From assembly GCA_949740695.1 (NCBI GenBank), contig CATJIY010000182.1, positions 1-20,289 of the forward strand: a DNA stretch of 20,289 bases. The letters are read 5' to 3'. The DNA comes from an uncultured Eubacteriales bacterium (GTDB taxonomy: Bacteria > Bacillota > Clostridia > Oscillospirales > Butyricicoccaceae). The notes beneath the pieces were generated by a model. It made no database searches. It saw nothing but the letters and a program-made list of their open reading frames with translations, and had not been told where the DNA came from. Position 1 is the stretch's first letter. Each line of letters starts with the position of its first letter. Positions 1-7,217 of this stretch are shown in pieces. The position numbers and the translations under genes are program-made.

Positions 1-1
1 A

Positions 2-1753
2 GAGGCCATCCCAGCAGACGGCATAGTAGAAGAAGGCGCGGGCGCGGTAAACGAATCGGCCCTTACCGGCGAGTCCATCCCGGCGGACAAGAGCCCCGGC
101 GACAACGTTACCGCTGCAACCATTAACCAGGCAGGCTTTTTGCGGTGCCGGGCTACAAGGGTGGGGGAGGATACCGCCATCTCCCAGATCATTCGCATGG
201 TCAGCGACGCTGCCGCCACCAAAGCTCCCATCGCCAAGATCGCAGATAAAGTGTCGGGAGTCTTTGTTCCCGCCGTTATCCTTGTGGCGCTGGCAACCAT
301 TGCCGTCTGGCTGGCGCTGGGACAGGAGATCGGCTTCGCATTGGCCAGGGGTATTTCAGTGCTGGTGATTAGTTGTCCTTGCGCTTTGGGTTTGGCCACG
401 CCAGTGGCCATCATGGTGGGCAGCGGTAAGGGCGCTAAAAACGGTATCCTCTTTAAAACCGCCCAGTCTTTGGAAGAGACCGGCAAGACCGATATTGTGG
501 CCTTGGACAAAACCGGTACCATTACAAAAGGAGAGCCGGCAGTTACCGGCATTTATCCCTTTGGGAAGGAAAGCGAACAAAGCCTGTTGGCCCTTGCCCT
601 GGCACTGGAGCACAAAAGCGAGCATCCCTTGGCTCGAGCTGTTTTGCAGGAGGGAGAAGCCAGGGGCATGGTTCCAGAAGAAACCCAGGACTTTCAAGCC
701 TTACCAGGAAACGGCCTTTCGGCAGTATGTCAAGGCCAGCGGTTGGCGGGGGGCAGTCAGGCGTATATCGGCAGACAAATCTCCCTGCCGCCCAAAGCGG
801 CTGAACAGGGAGACCGGCTGGCCAGTCAGGGAATGACCCCGCTTTTTTTCACAAGGGAAGGCCAGTTGGCCGGGATTATCGCAGTAGCCGACGTTATTAA
901 AGAAGATAGCCCCCAGGCTATTCGAGAGCTGCGGAATATGGGCATCCGCGTGGTGATGCTTACCGGAGACAATCAACGCACCGCTGACGCCATCGGAGCG
1001 CAGGCCGGCGTGGACCAAGTGATCGCTGGCGTGCTGCCTGACGGCAAGGAAGCAGTCATCCGTGACCTGTCCCGCCAAGGCAGGGTAGCTATGGTAGGGG
1101 ACGGAGTGAATGACGCGCCCGCTCTTACCCGGGCAAATGTGGGCGTCGCCATTGGCGCGGGGGCGGATGTGGCCATCGACGCCGCCGATGTGGTGCTAGT
1201 AAACAGCCGGCTTTCCCAGGTCACCTCCGCTATCCGTCTTTCTCGGGCGACTCTGCGCGTGATTCATCAAAATCTGTTTTGGGCATTTTTTTACAATGTC
1301 ATTGGCATCCCCTTGGCGGCGGGCGTATTCATTAAAGCCTTTGGCTGGCAGTTGAACCCCATGTTTGGAGCGGCTGCCATGAGCCTTTCCAGCTTCTGCG
1401 TGGTGTCCAACGCGCTGCGGCTGAATTGGGTGGATATCTCCAGCTCCCGTCACGATCATAAACGGCGAGTCCGCCGGGAACGCGCAACCCATCAGGGGGC
1501 TGAAGCCCAGGTAATTCCTTCTCACGAGCCAGTGGCAAAGGCGGAAATCAAAACCTTAAAAATTACTGGTATGATGTGTCTTCACTGTGAAAATCGGGTA
1601 AAAGCCGCGCTGGAAGCCGTTCCCGAAGTGGCTCAGGCTACGGTAAATTGGCAGGCGGGAACCGCAGAGGGGCTGCTAGGTTGTTCGGTGGAAAACGACG
1701 TCCTTCAAAAAGCGGTGGAGGCGGAGGACTATCTGGTGGAAGAAATCCAATAA
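2..1753 (+). CDS. copA: Copper-exporting P1B-type ATPase, 5' end cut off by window
   Basis: The reading frame is open from base 2, so the gene starts upstream of the window; 583 residues remain. Seen in order: the actuator-domain TGES loop (bases 65-76), the metal-translocating SCPCALGLATP membrane motif, the phosphorylation site DKTGT (from base 506), the SEHP motif of the nucleotide-binding domain, and GDGVNDAP near the end of the P-domain, followed by the last two membrane segments. The CPC motif and the HP motif define P1B heavy-metal pumps; the combination is typical of Cu(I) exporters. After the last membrane segment a basic linker (HDHKRR) leads into a C-terminal heavy-metal-associated domain with GMMCLHC (from base 1568). 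N-terminal metal-binding domains, if any, lie outside the window. No clear terminator follows. Silver or another soft metal is possible, but copper is the best call given copZ at 11016-11219. Confidence 0.95.
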   Translation, partial: EAIPADGIVEEGAGAVNESALTGESIPADKSPGDNVTAATINQAGFLRCRATRVGEDTAISQIIRMVSDAAATKAPIAKIADKVSGVFVPAVILVALATIAVWLALGQEIGFALARGISVLVISCPCALGLATPVAIMVGSGKGAKNGILFKTAQSLEETGKTDIVALDKTGTITKGEPAVTGIYPFGKESEQSLLALALALEHKSEHPLARAVLQEGEARGMVPEETQDFQALPGNGLSAVCQGQRLAGGSQAYIGRQISLPPKAAEQGDRLASQGMTPLFFTREGQLAGIIAVADVIKEDSPQAIRELRNMGIRVVMLTGDNQRTADAIGAQAGVDQVIAGVLPDGKEAVIRDLSRQGRVAMVGDGVNDAPALTRANVGVAIGAGADVAIDAADVVLVNSRLSQVTSAIRLSRATLRVIHQNLFWAFFYNVIGIPLAAGVFIKAFGWQLNPMFGAAAMSLSSFCVVSNALRLNWVDISSSRHDHKRRVRRERATHQGAEAQVIPSHEPVAKAEIKTLKITGMMCLHCENRVKAALEAVPEVAQATVNWQAGTAEGLLGCSVENDVLQKAVEAEDYLVEEIQ

Positions 1754-1827
1754 AAGCTTGGTTTTGGTTAAAACTGTGCTTGCTTAGATTTGTAAACGGA
1801 AAAAATCCGTAAAAGAGGTAACATGGA

Positions 1828-2634
1828 ATGAATACAGATCATCTGCTTCAGTCGGCTCCCGCCGCCCTCCTTCCCTTACTGGAAAATCAATCGGGAGAAT
1901 TGGATCTGGTGGGCCGGTCGGCCGCCAATGTAATCTGCATGCCTAGGCAGGTGTTGAAAATTGCTCCCGCTGGGGACGAGGCCCGGCGGGAGGCGCGGAT
2001 GCTGGGTTGGCTTTCTGGAAAGCTTCCGGTACCGGAGGTGCTCTTTTGGCAGGAATACGGCGGGCAAAGCTGGCTACTAATGTCTCGCTTGCCGGGAGAG
2101 ATGGCCTGCCACCCGGCAGATTTAACCCGGCCGGAACGGCTGATTCCTTTGTTAGCGCAAGGACTAAAAGCGCTTTGGGAAGTCGATCCCCGGGACTGCC
2201 CAGATGGGTTTGGCCTGGAGGCGCGTCTGCTGCTGGCCGAGCACCAGGTGAATACTGGTCAGGTTACCCAGGTAGACGCCCAACCGGAAACCTATGGCCC
2301 TGAAGGATTTTCCGATCCGAAAGCGTTACTGGCTTGGCTGAAGGATCACCGGCCGCCCATGGACCCGGCGTTATCTCACGGGGATTTTTGCCTGCCCAAT
2401 CTATTTTTGCAAGGAGAAAGGGTCAGCGGTTATCTGGATCTAGGGATGTGTGGCGTAGCCGACCGGTATCAGGATATCGCGCTGTGCTACCGCAGTCTGA
2501 AAAATAACGCCAGCGGCGTTTATGGGGGACCGGGATGCGCCGGACTGCGGCCGAAGGCGTTGTTTGAAGCCTTGGGACTGGCCCCCGACTGGGAAAAGGT
2601 GCGGTATTACATTTTGCTAGATGAACTGATGTGA
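1828..2634 (+). CDS. APH(3')-like aminoglycoside O-phosphotransferase
   Basis: This 268-aa protein matches the size and fold signature of aminoglycoside 3'-phosphotransferases, which transfer phosphate from ATP to the 3'-OH of kanamycin/neomycin-type drugs in the cytoplasm. Visible key residues: K44 (VLKIA) and E55 (REARM) for nucleotide binding, the catalytic loop HGDFCLPN with D186 and N191, and the Mg ligand D204 in YLDLG, followed by GVADRYQDIAL, a hallmark of the family. From memory, APH(3')-IIIa has K44, D190, N195 and D208, so the spacing within the catalytic core is the same. The stretch GKLPVPEVL is also typical. The protein ends LLDELM, as expected of a complete family member. Start chosen for GAGG at 1815-1818, 9 nt upstream. 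It lies 74 nt after copA, and no separate promoter is obvious. Base composition resembles its neighbours, with no flanking mobile element, so it looks like a resident chromosomal gene. The real substrate is unproven. Confidence 0.85.
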   Translation: MNTDHLLQSAPAALLPLLENQSGELDLVGRSAANVICMPRQVLKIAPAGDEARREARMLGWLSGKLPVPEVLFWQEYGGQSWLLMSRLPGEMACHPADLTRPERLIPLLAQGLKALWEVDPRDCPDGFGLEARLLLAEHQVNTGQVTQVDAQPETYGPEGFSDPKALLAWLKDHRPPMDPALSHGDFCLPNLFLQGERVSGYLDLGMCGVADRYQDIALCYRSLKNNASGVYGGPGCAGLRPKALFEALGLAPDWEKVRYYILLDELM

Positions 2635-2733
2635 GCGGCGGCGTTTGCCCGGCAGACTGGAGACCGCCTGGGAAAACAAAAAGCGGCTTTCACGCTGTTT
2701 ACAAGCTTTTTACTTTCTTTTCCGGTTGTTTTG

Positions 2734-2742
2734 TGGTATAAT
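2734..2742 (+). promoter_or_regulatory. Extended -10 promoter for secA
   Basis: TGGTATAAT is a perfect extended -10 element (TGn + TATAAT). No good -35 hexamer sits 17 bp upstream, which an extended -10 can tolerate. Predicted transcription start is near 2749, giving a leader of about 146 nt before secA. The rest of the 260-nt gap between the phosphotransferase and secA holds the leader hairpin at 2846-2874 and no convincing gene. Confidence 0.65.
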
Positions 2743-2845
2743 ATTCATAAATATCATATCATACTGGCCTTTGTGGACCGCAAAGCGCCTCTGACGTATG
2801 ATTTTGAGAATTTGCTTCCCAAAAGTCTATTTCAGGATAAAGGGG

Positions 2846-2874
2846 TTCCCGCAAAAATTTCGAGTTTGCGGGAA
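2846..2874 (+). promoter_or_regulatory. Hairpin in the secA leader, just upstream of the ribosome binding site
   Basis: TTCCCGCAAA (2846-2855) and TTTGCGGGAA (2865-2874) form a perfect 10-bp stem with a 9-nt loop. The ribosome binding site AGGA (2884-2887) starts 9 nt after it. No T-run follows, so it is not an intrinsic terminator. It could tune secA translation or mRNA stability; that role is inferred from position only. Confidence 0.5.
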
Positions 2875-2894
2875 AAGAAAGGCAGGAAGTATTC

Positions 2895-5615
2895 ATGGCA
2901 AACAAGCTGTTGAAAAAACTTTTTGGCGATACCTCCGCCAAAGAGATCAAAAAGATTATGCCGCTGGTGGAAAAAATTGAGGGATTGGAGCAGGAATACG
3001 CCGCCCTCTCCGACGAGGAATTGCAAGCAAAAACGCCTTGGTTTAAGAAACGCTTGTCTCAGGGGGAAACCCTGGACGATATTCTTCCGGAGGCATTTGC
3101 CGCCATGCGGGAGGCTGACCGCCGGGTGCTGGGGCTGTTCCCTTTCCGGGTGCAGCTGATCGGCGGCATTATTCTTCATCAAGGGCGAATCGCTGAAATG
3201 AAAACCGGCGAGGGCAAAACCTTGACCTCTACCCTTCCCGCTTATCTGAACGCCCTTTCTGGCAAAGGGGTCCATATCGTTACGGTCAATGACTATCTGG
3301 CCAAGTACCAAGGGGAGCAAATGGGCAACGTTTACCGATTTATGGGCCTGAGCTGTGGAATTATTATTCATGACCTGGACAATTCTCAACGGCGGGAAGC
3401 CTATGCCGCTGATGTGACCTACGGCACTAATAACGAGATGGGGTTTGACTATCTGCGGGACAATATGGCCATTTATAAAGAGGATATGGTTCAGCGCCCC
3501 TTTTTCTTTGCGGTAGTGGACGAGGTGGATTCCATCTTGATTGACGAGGCTCGGACGCCGCTGATTATCTCCGGACAGGGGGATAAGTCCACCGATCTTT
3601 ATCAGCAGGCCAACCGGTTTGCCCGCACCTTGACCCCCTTGAAAATGGTAGAGGTGGACGAAAAGGAAAGCCAGGAAGAGATCGAGGCCGATTATCTGGT
3701 GGATGAAAAGGCAAATACCGCCACCATCACGCCGCGAGGCGTGGCAAAGGCCGAACAGTATTTTAGCTGCGGCACGCTTACCGACCCAGAAAACACGACT
3801 TTGCTTCACCATATCAATCAGGCCATTAAGGCGCACGGCTGCATGAAGCGGGATGTGGACTATGTGATAAAAGACGGGGAAATCGTCATTGTGGATGAGT
3901 TTACCGGGCGGTTGATGTTTGGCCGCCGGTACTCGGAAGGGCTTCATCAAGCCATTGAAGCGAAGGAAGGAGTTACCGTCAACCGGGAAAGTAAAACGTT
4001 GGCTACCATCACTTTCCAGAATTATTTCCGTATGTACCCCAAGCTTTCTGGTATGACCGGCACCGCTCTCACCGAAGAGGATGAATTTCGCAACACCTAT
4101 AATTTGGACGTCATTGAAATTCCCACCAACATGCCCATGATTCGGGCCGATCTGGACGACCAGATTTTCCGCACCGAGCGGGGCAAATACGCCGCGATTA
4201 TCCGGAAAATCCAGGCGTGTCATGAAAAAGGGCAGCCGGTGCTGGTCGGCACCATCTCCATCGAAAAGAGCGAGCTGTTATCTTCCCTGCTCAAACGGGA
4301 AGGGGTCAAGCATCAGGTGCTCAACGCTAAGCACCATGAAAAAGAAGCGGGCATCGTGGCCCAGGCTGGCCGTTTGGGAGCCATTACCATTGCCACCAAT
4401 ATGGCAGGCCGGGGCACCGACATCATGCTGGGAGGCAACGCAGAGTATATGGCCAAGGAGGATCTGATGAAAGCAGGTTACTCCGACGAAGTAATCGCTG
4501 AGGCCGCCGGTTATGCCCAGACCAGCAATCAGGAGATCTTAGAGGCCAGGAGCCTTTTCCGAGAAAAGCTGACGCAATATAAGGAGTCTATTCAGGAGGA
4601 CGCCCAACAGGTGAAGGACGCGGGCGGATTGTGTATCATTGGCACCGAGCGCCATGAAAGCCGCCGGATTGACAACCAGTTGCGGGGCCGGGCAGGCCGG
4701 CAGGGAGATCCAGGAGAAAGCACCTTCTTTTTGTCCTTGGAGGACGATTTAATGCGCCGGTTTGGCGGCGAACGCCTCCAAGGTATGATGACCACTCTGA
4801 AGGTCCCCGAGGATGAACCCATCAACGCCAAGATGCTTTCCAGCTTGATTGAAAGCGCCCAAGCCAAAGTGGAGGGGATTCATTATCAGTCCCGGCGGAC
4901 GGTGCTGGAATATGACGATGTGATGAATCACCAGCGGGAGATCATTTACGGACAGCGGATGCAGGTGCTGGAGGGCATGGACGTTCAAGAACAGTTGCAG
5001 GGGATGGTGCAGTTTGAGATTGAACAGGCGGTACACAACGCCGCTTCCGGTCATTCCAAACTGGAAAAGTTGCCCGCTTCTCAACTGGCTGCACGGTACG
5101 CCGGGGTCTTTATTGCGCCCACTGAGAGTGCCGCCTTGGCAGTGCGCCTGGAGGGGATGACTCCCGAGGAAGCGGCGGCCTGGCTTCAAAATCGAGCTAA
5201 AAAATTCTATGACGCGAAGGAAGCCGCCCTAACTTCCCCAGTGATGCGGGAACTGGAGCGGGTTGTGCTGTTGCGGACAGTAGATCAGAAGTGGATGGAT
5301 CATATTGACGCCATGAGTGAGATGCGCAAAGGGATCGGACTGAACGCTTACGCCCAGATTGATCCGCTGAAAGAGTATAAAAAACAGGGCTTTGATATGT
5401 TTGAGGCGATGATTGACGAGGTCAAGACCACCGCCGCCCGATTGATCTTTGTGGCGCAAGTGAACATGAAACGGGAAAAAGTGGCCAAGGAAAGCGGCAC
5501 TTCGGGAGATGGTACGGTTCAACGCCGCCCCATCGTAAAGAAAAATAAAGTAGGGCGCAACGATCCCTGTCCCTGCGGCAGCGGGAAAAAGTATAAGCAT
5601 TGCTGTGGGCGGTAG
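2895..5615 (+). CDS. secA: Preprotein translocase ATPase SecA
   Basis: SecA is the cytosolic and membrane-associated motor that pushes unfolded preproteins through SecYEG. The 906-aa length is normal to slightly long for a Firmicute. Visible: Walker A MKTGEGKT (residues 102-109), DEVDSILIDEARTPLIISG with D209/E210 as Walker B, the preprotein cross-linking region, the second motor domain with TNMAGRGTDI and IDNQLRGRAGRQGDPGES, the helical scaffold/wing region, and a C-terminal SEC-C zinc knuckle NDPCPCGSGKKYKHCCGR with C892, C894, C903 and C904. That zinc site classically binds SecB or ribosomes. Start is ATG after GGCAGGA, 7 nt upstream. The gene has its own promoter at 2734-2742. In many Firmicutes prfB follows secA; here an EFR1-type protein follows instead. 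SecG is encoded at 17637-17882. Confidence 0.99.
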   Translation: MANKLLKKLFGDTSAKEIKKIMPLVEKIEGLEQEYAALSDEELQAKTPWFKKRLSQGETLDDILPEAFAAMREADRRVLGLFPFRVQLIGGIILHQGRIAEMKTGEGKTLTSTLPAYLNALSGKGVHIVTVNDYLAKYQGEQMGNVYRFMGLSCGIIIHDLDNSQRREAYAADVTYGTNNEMGFDYLRDNMAIYKEDMVQRPFFFAVVDEVDSILIDEARTPLIISGQGDKSTDLYQQANRFARTLTPLKMVEVDEKESQEEIEADYLVDEKANTATITPRGVAKAEQYFSCGTLTDPENTTLLHHINQAIKAHGCMKRDVDYVIKDGEIVIVDEFTGRLMFGRRYSEGLHQAIEAKEGVTVNRESKTLATITFQNYFRMYPKLSGMTGTALTEEDEFRNTYNLDVIEIPTNMPMIRADLDDQIFRTERGKYAAIIRKIQACHEKGQPVLVGTISIEKSELLSSLLKREGVKHQVLNAKHHEKEAGIVAQAGRLGAITIATNMAGRGTDIMLGGNAEYMAKEDLMKAGYSDEVIAEAAGYAQTSNQEILEARSLFREKLTQYKESIQEDAQQVKDAGGLCIIGTERHESRRIDNQLRGRAGRQGDPGESTFFLSLEDDLMRRFGGERLQGMMTTLKVPEDEPINAKMLSSLIESAQAKVEGIHYQSRRTVLEYDDVMNHQREIIYGQRMQVLEGMDVQEQLQGMVQFEIEQAVHNAASGHSKLEKLPASQLAARYAGVFIAPTESAALAVRLEGMTPEEAAAWLQNRAKKFYDAKEAALTSPVMRELERVVLLRTVDQKWMDHIDAMSEMRKGIGLNAYAQIDPLKEYKKQGFDMFEAMIDEVKTTAARLIFVAQVNMKREKVAKESGTSGDGTVQRRPIVKKNKVGRNDPCPCGSGKKYKHCCGR

Positions 5616-5656
5616 GATTGGCTGATGATAATATCGCCAGCGGCTACAATTTCTAA

Positions 5657-5677
5657 GGACCACGTCTTCAGTGGGCC
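5657..5677 (+). terminator. Possible weak terminator after secA
   Basis: GGACCAC (5657-5663) and GTGGGCC (5671-5677) can pair with one internal A-G mismatch around a 7-nt loop, followed within a few bases by CGGCTTTTC. The T tract is short and interrupted, so termination would be partial at best. Confidence 0.25.
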
Positions 5678-5716
5678 GCCCGGCTTTTCGGGAAATCACA
5701 GATTTGGTTTGACATG

Positions 5717-5730
5717 GGCTTTATAAAGCC
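5717..5730. promoter_or_regulatory. Perfect 14-bp palindrome upstream of the EFR1-type gene
   Basis: GGCTTTATAAAGCC is a perfect palindrome lying between TTGACA (5709-5714) and the purine-rich ribosome binding site AGGGGGA (5732-5738). It contains TATAAA, which could serve as a -10 element, though no -35 sits at the correct distance from it. Most simply it is an operator or a cruciform-prone promoter element. Its role is inferred. Confidence 0.35.
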
Positions 5731-5747
5731 ATAGGGGGATCTTTTAT

Positions 5748-6497
5748 ATGAATGTGACCCAGCTGATTTTTAGTCCCACTGGCGGTGTCCGGCGGACTGC
5801 CCGGCTTTTGTCGGAGGGATTAGGCAATCTTACCCGGGTGATTGACTTGACTGCCCTGGATGTGGAAAAAATCGTTTTAAATCCTCAGGAATTGGCCGTG
5901 ATTGCCCTTCCTTCCTACAGCGGGAGGGTTCCCGCGTTGGCTGCCCAGCAGTTGGCAAAAGTTGAGGGCGGCGGCGCGGCCTGTGTGTTGCTGTGCGTTT
6001 ATGGCAACCGGGCTTATGAAGATACTCTGGCAGAGATGGAGGACCTGGCAAAAGCCGGAGGCTTTCGAGTGATCGGGGCGGTAGCGGCGGTGGCTGAACA
6101 TTCCATCCTGCGGCAATACGCCGCCGGACGGCCGGACAGTCAGGATGCCGTTCAACTGAAAGCCTTTGCCCAGGCCATTTTATCCAAGCGAAACCGGCGG
6201 GACGATCCTTCTATTCCGGGGAACCGTCCTTACAAACAGGCGAGCAGCGGAGGCATGATTCCCCTGCCGGCTCAAGCCTGCGTCAACTGCGGGTTGTGCG
6301 CCCGCCAATGTCCCGCCCAGGCGATTGACCGTTTGGATAGCAAAAAAGTGGATGAAAATCGGTGCATCCACTGTATGCGGTGCATTTCTGTCTGTCCCCA
6401 AAAGGTCCGGGCGGTGAATCCGGAGCGGTTGGCTGGCCTTGCCGCCCGGCTGGAACCATTGTGCGCTGTCCGCAAAGAAAACGAGTTGTTCTTATAA
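5748..6497 (+). CDS. EFR1-type flavodoxin/ferredoxin fusion protein
   Basis: A 249-aa protein with two recognisable parts. The N-terminal ~150 residues resemble a flavodoxin-like fold, opening with the FMN-phosphate-loop-like LIFSPTGGVRRTA (residues 6-18). The C-terminal part carries two [4Fe-4S] ferredoxin motifs: CVNCGLCARQCP (C178, C181, C184, C188) and CIHCMRCISVCP (C206, C209, C212, C216). This arrangement is called EFR1-family ferrodoxin in anaerobic Firmicutes annotations. It is expected to be a cytoplasmic electron-transfer protein in redox metabolism; partner enzymes are unknown. In the classic flavodoxin loop the motif is SPTGNT; here it is SPTGGV, so FMN binding is plausible but unproven. 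The start is supported by AGGGGGA 9 nt upstream. It is probably monocistronic, with a strong terminator directly after its stop codon. Confidence 0.85.
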   Translation: MNVTQLIFSPTGGVRRTARLLSEGLGNLTRVIDLTALDVEKIVLNPQELAVIALPSYSGRVPALAAQQLAKVEGGGAACVLLCVYGNRAYEDTLAEMEDLAKAGGFRVIGAVAAVAEHSILRQYAAGRPDSQDAVQLKAFAQAILSKRNRRDDPSIPGNRPYKQASSGGMIPLPAQACVNCGLCARQCPAQAIDRLDSKKVDENRCIHCMRCISVCPQKVRAVNPERLAGLAARLEPLCAVRKENELFL

Positions 6498-6540
6498 GAA
6501 AGAAATCCCCCGCGGGCAATGCCCACGGGGGATTTCTTTC
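6498..6540. terminator. Convergent bidirectional terminator with 20-bp stem
   Basis: Arms 6498-6517 and 6521-6540 pair along 20 bp around an AAT loop. The only imperfection is a C-A mismatch in plus-strand RNA, which becomes a G-U wobble in minus-strand RNA. The outer GAAAGAAAT/ATTTCTTTC arms supply U-rich ends both ways. It starts right after the EFR1-type stop codon and ends 2 nt before the stop codon of the minus-strand lipoprotein gene. Confidence 0.85.
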
Positions 6541-6542
6541 GA

Positions 6543-6968
6543 TCAGACAGCCTGGATTCGGTCCAGCTGAATGAGCGCCTCTGGAAAAACTGCGGCGGCA
6601 ACCGGACGGATGGCTTCTTCCTGTTCGGCGGTCAGGGGCGCCTGAGTGGACACCGTTACCTGCACCTGCTGCCCGGCGTCGTCCCAAGTCACCGACGCCA
6701 GGGCCACCTCGTCATACAGGAGCAGAATTTCTTCCAGCCGGGCGGCTTTTTGCTGGGCGTAACCGGTCGAAGGGGCGTCAAAATCAGCCTCATAGACAAC
6801 CCCTTCTTCGGTGGGAGTCCTGCCAATGGGTTCCCCCTGGGGCGCGTTTAGGTTTACCAGCACCAGATTGCGGGCGCCAGTGGAGGGCTGTCCCTCCTGA
6901 AGCAGAAAGCCGCAGCCAACGACCAAACACGCCGCCAGAGCGATCAAGCAAAAACCGATTTTATTCAT
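6543..6968 (-). CDS. Small predicted lipoprotein of unknown function
   Basis: From the ATG at 6968 this is 141 aa. It opens with a typical lipoprotein signal: positive MNK, a hydrophobic core IGFCLIALAACL, then the lipobox VVGC, so it should be lipid-anchored on the outer face of the membrane. The mature part is acidic, with a region ending TGYAQQKAARLEEILLLYDEV and then VTVSTQAPLTAEQEE, which suggests a small alpha/beta fold; I do not recognise the family. A longer version from 6998 is possible but would put ten extra residues before the signal peptide and has no better ribosome binding site. The start codon lies inside the end of the upstream 33-aa gene (8-nt overlap), and no strong ribosome binding site precedes it, which points to translational coupling. 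Sporulation or envelope roles can be imagined but nothing in the sequence proves them. Confidence 0.65.
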   Translation of the reverse strand: MNKIGFCLIALAACLVVGCGFLLQEGQPSTGARNLVLVNLNAPQGEPIGRTPTEEGVVYEADFDAPSTGYAQQKAARLEEILLLYDEVALASVTWDDAGQQVQVTVSTQAPLTAEQEEAIRPVAAAVFPEALIQLDRIQAV

Positions 6969-7062
6969 TGTCAATTTCGGGGGAGGCATCTGCGGCATAT
7001 GCTCTCATCGGCATCATGCAGCCAAAACACAAAACCAATACCAACGCAAATAATTTTTTCAT
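6961..7062 (-). CDS. 33-aa secretory/membrane peptide, coupled to the lipoprotein gene
   Basis: A 33-codon ORF preceded by AAAGGAGG with 7-nt spacing, one of the best ribosome binding sites in the window. It starts MKKLFALVLVLCFG, a textbook signal-peptide core, and continues to RAYAADASPEIDNE. AYA-A fits signal peptidase I; cleavage there would release a 10-aa acidic peptide. FGC could instead act as a poor lipobox. Its last 8 nt (ATGAATAA) contain the ATG of the lipoprotein gene, so the two are likely translated together. It may be a genuine peptide, or mainly a translation-coupling leader. The gene is too short for default gene finders. No known family is recognised. Confidence 0.55.
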   Translation of the reverse strand: MKKLFALVLVLCFGCMMPMRAYAADASPEIDNE

Positions 7063-7116
7063 GATAGCGCCTCCTTTTGTGTAATCAGCGTATTTCTGTA
7101 GGGATATCGCTTGCAC

Positions 7117-7147
7117 ATAGTTTCGTATTATTCGCAATTTTTGTCAA
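7117..7147 (-). promoter_or_regulatory. Possible promoter for the peptide/lipoprotein pair
   Basis: A perfect TTGACA on the minus strand (7147-7142) lies about 80 nt upstream of the 33-aa ORF. The best downstream -10 candidate, AACTAT (7122-7117), needs a 19-bp spacer and matches poorly. The -35 makes a promoter here plausible, but the -10 is uncertain. Confidence 0.3.
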
Positions 7148-7177
7148 GTAGAATTTAGAAAAAATTTCATACAACCA

Positions 7178-7206
7178 AAAAAGCGAGGGGAATCCCCTCG
7201 CTTTTT
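7178..7206 (-). terminator. Intrinsic terminator after the acetamidase gene
   Basis: AAAAAGCGAGGGG (7178-7190) and CCCCTCGCTTTTT (7194-7206) form a perfect 13-bp stem with a 3-nt loop, 11 nt past the acetamidase stop codon. Read on the minus strand it ends in a run of six U residues. It closes the mgtE-thioesterase-acetamidase unit and separates it from the downstream peptide/lipoprotein genes. Confidence 0.88.
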
Positions 7207-7217
7207 GGGCATATTTT

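Noticed and set aside
2798..2980. SecM-like upstream ORF in the secA leader
   Set aside because: The 60-codon ORF overlaps secA out of frame, lacks a ribosome binding site and a signal peptide, and shows no arrest-type motif.
2832..4223. 463-codon ORF on the minus strand inside secA
   Set aside because: It lies opposite unmistakable secA coding sequence, has no recognisable domain and no ribosome binding site; the length comes from codon bias of the real gene.
6543..7062. One lipoprotein gene broken by a frameshift
   Set aside because: Both reading frames carry their own signal-peptide core, so joining them would place one signal peptide after another; two overlapping genes explain the sequence better.
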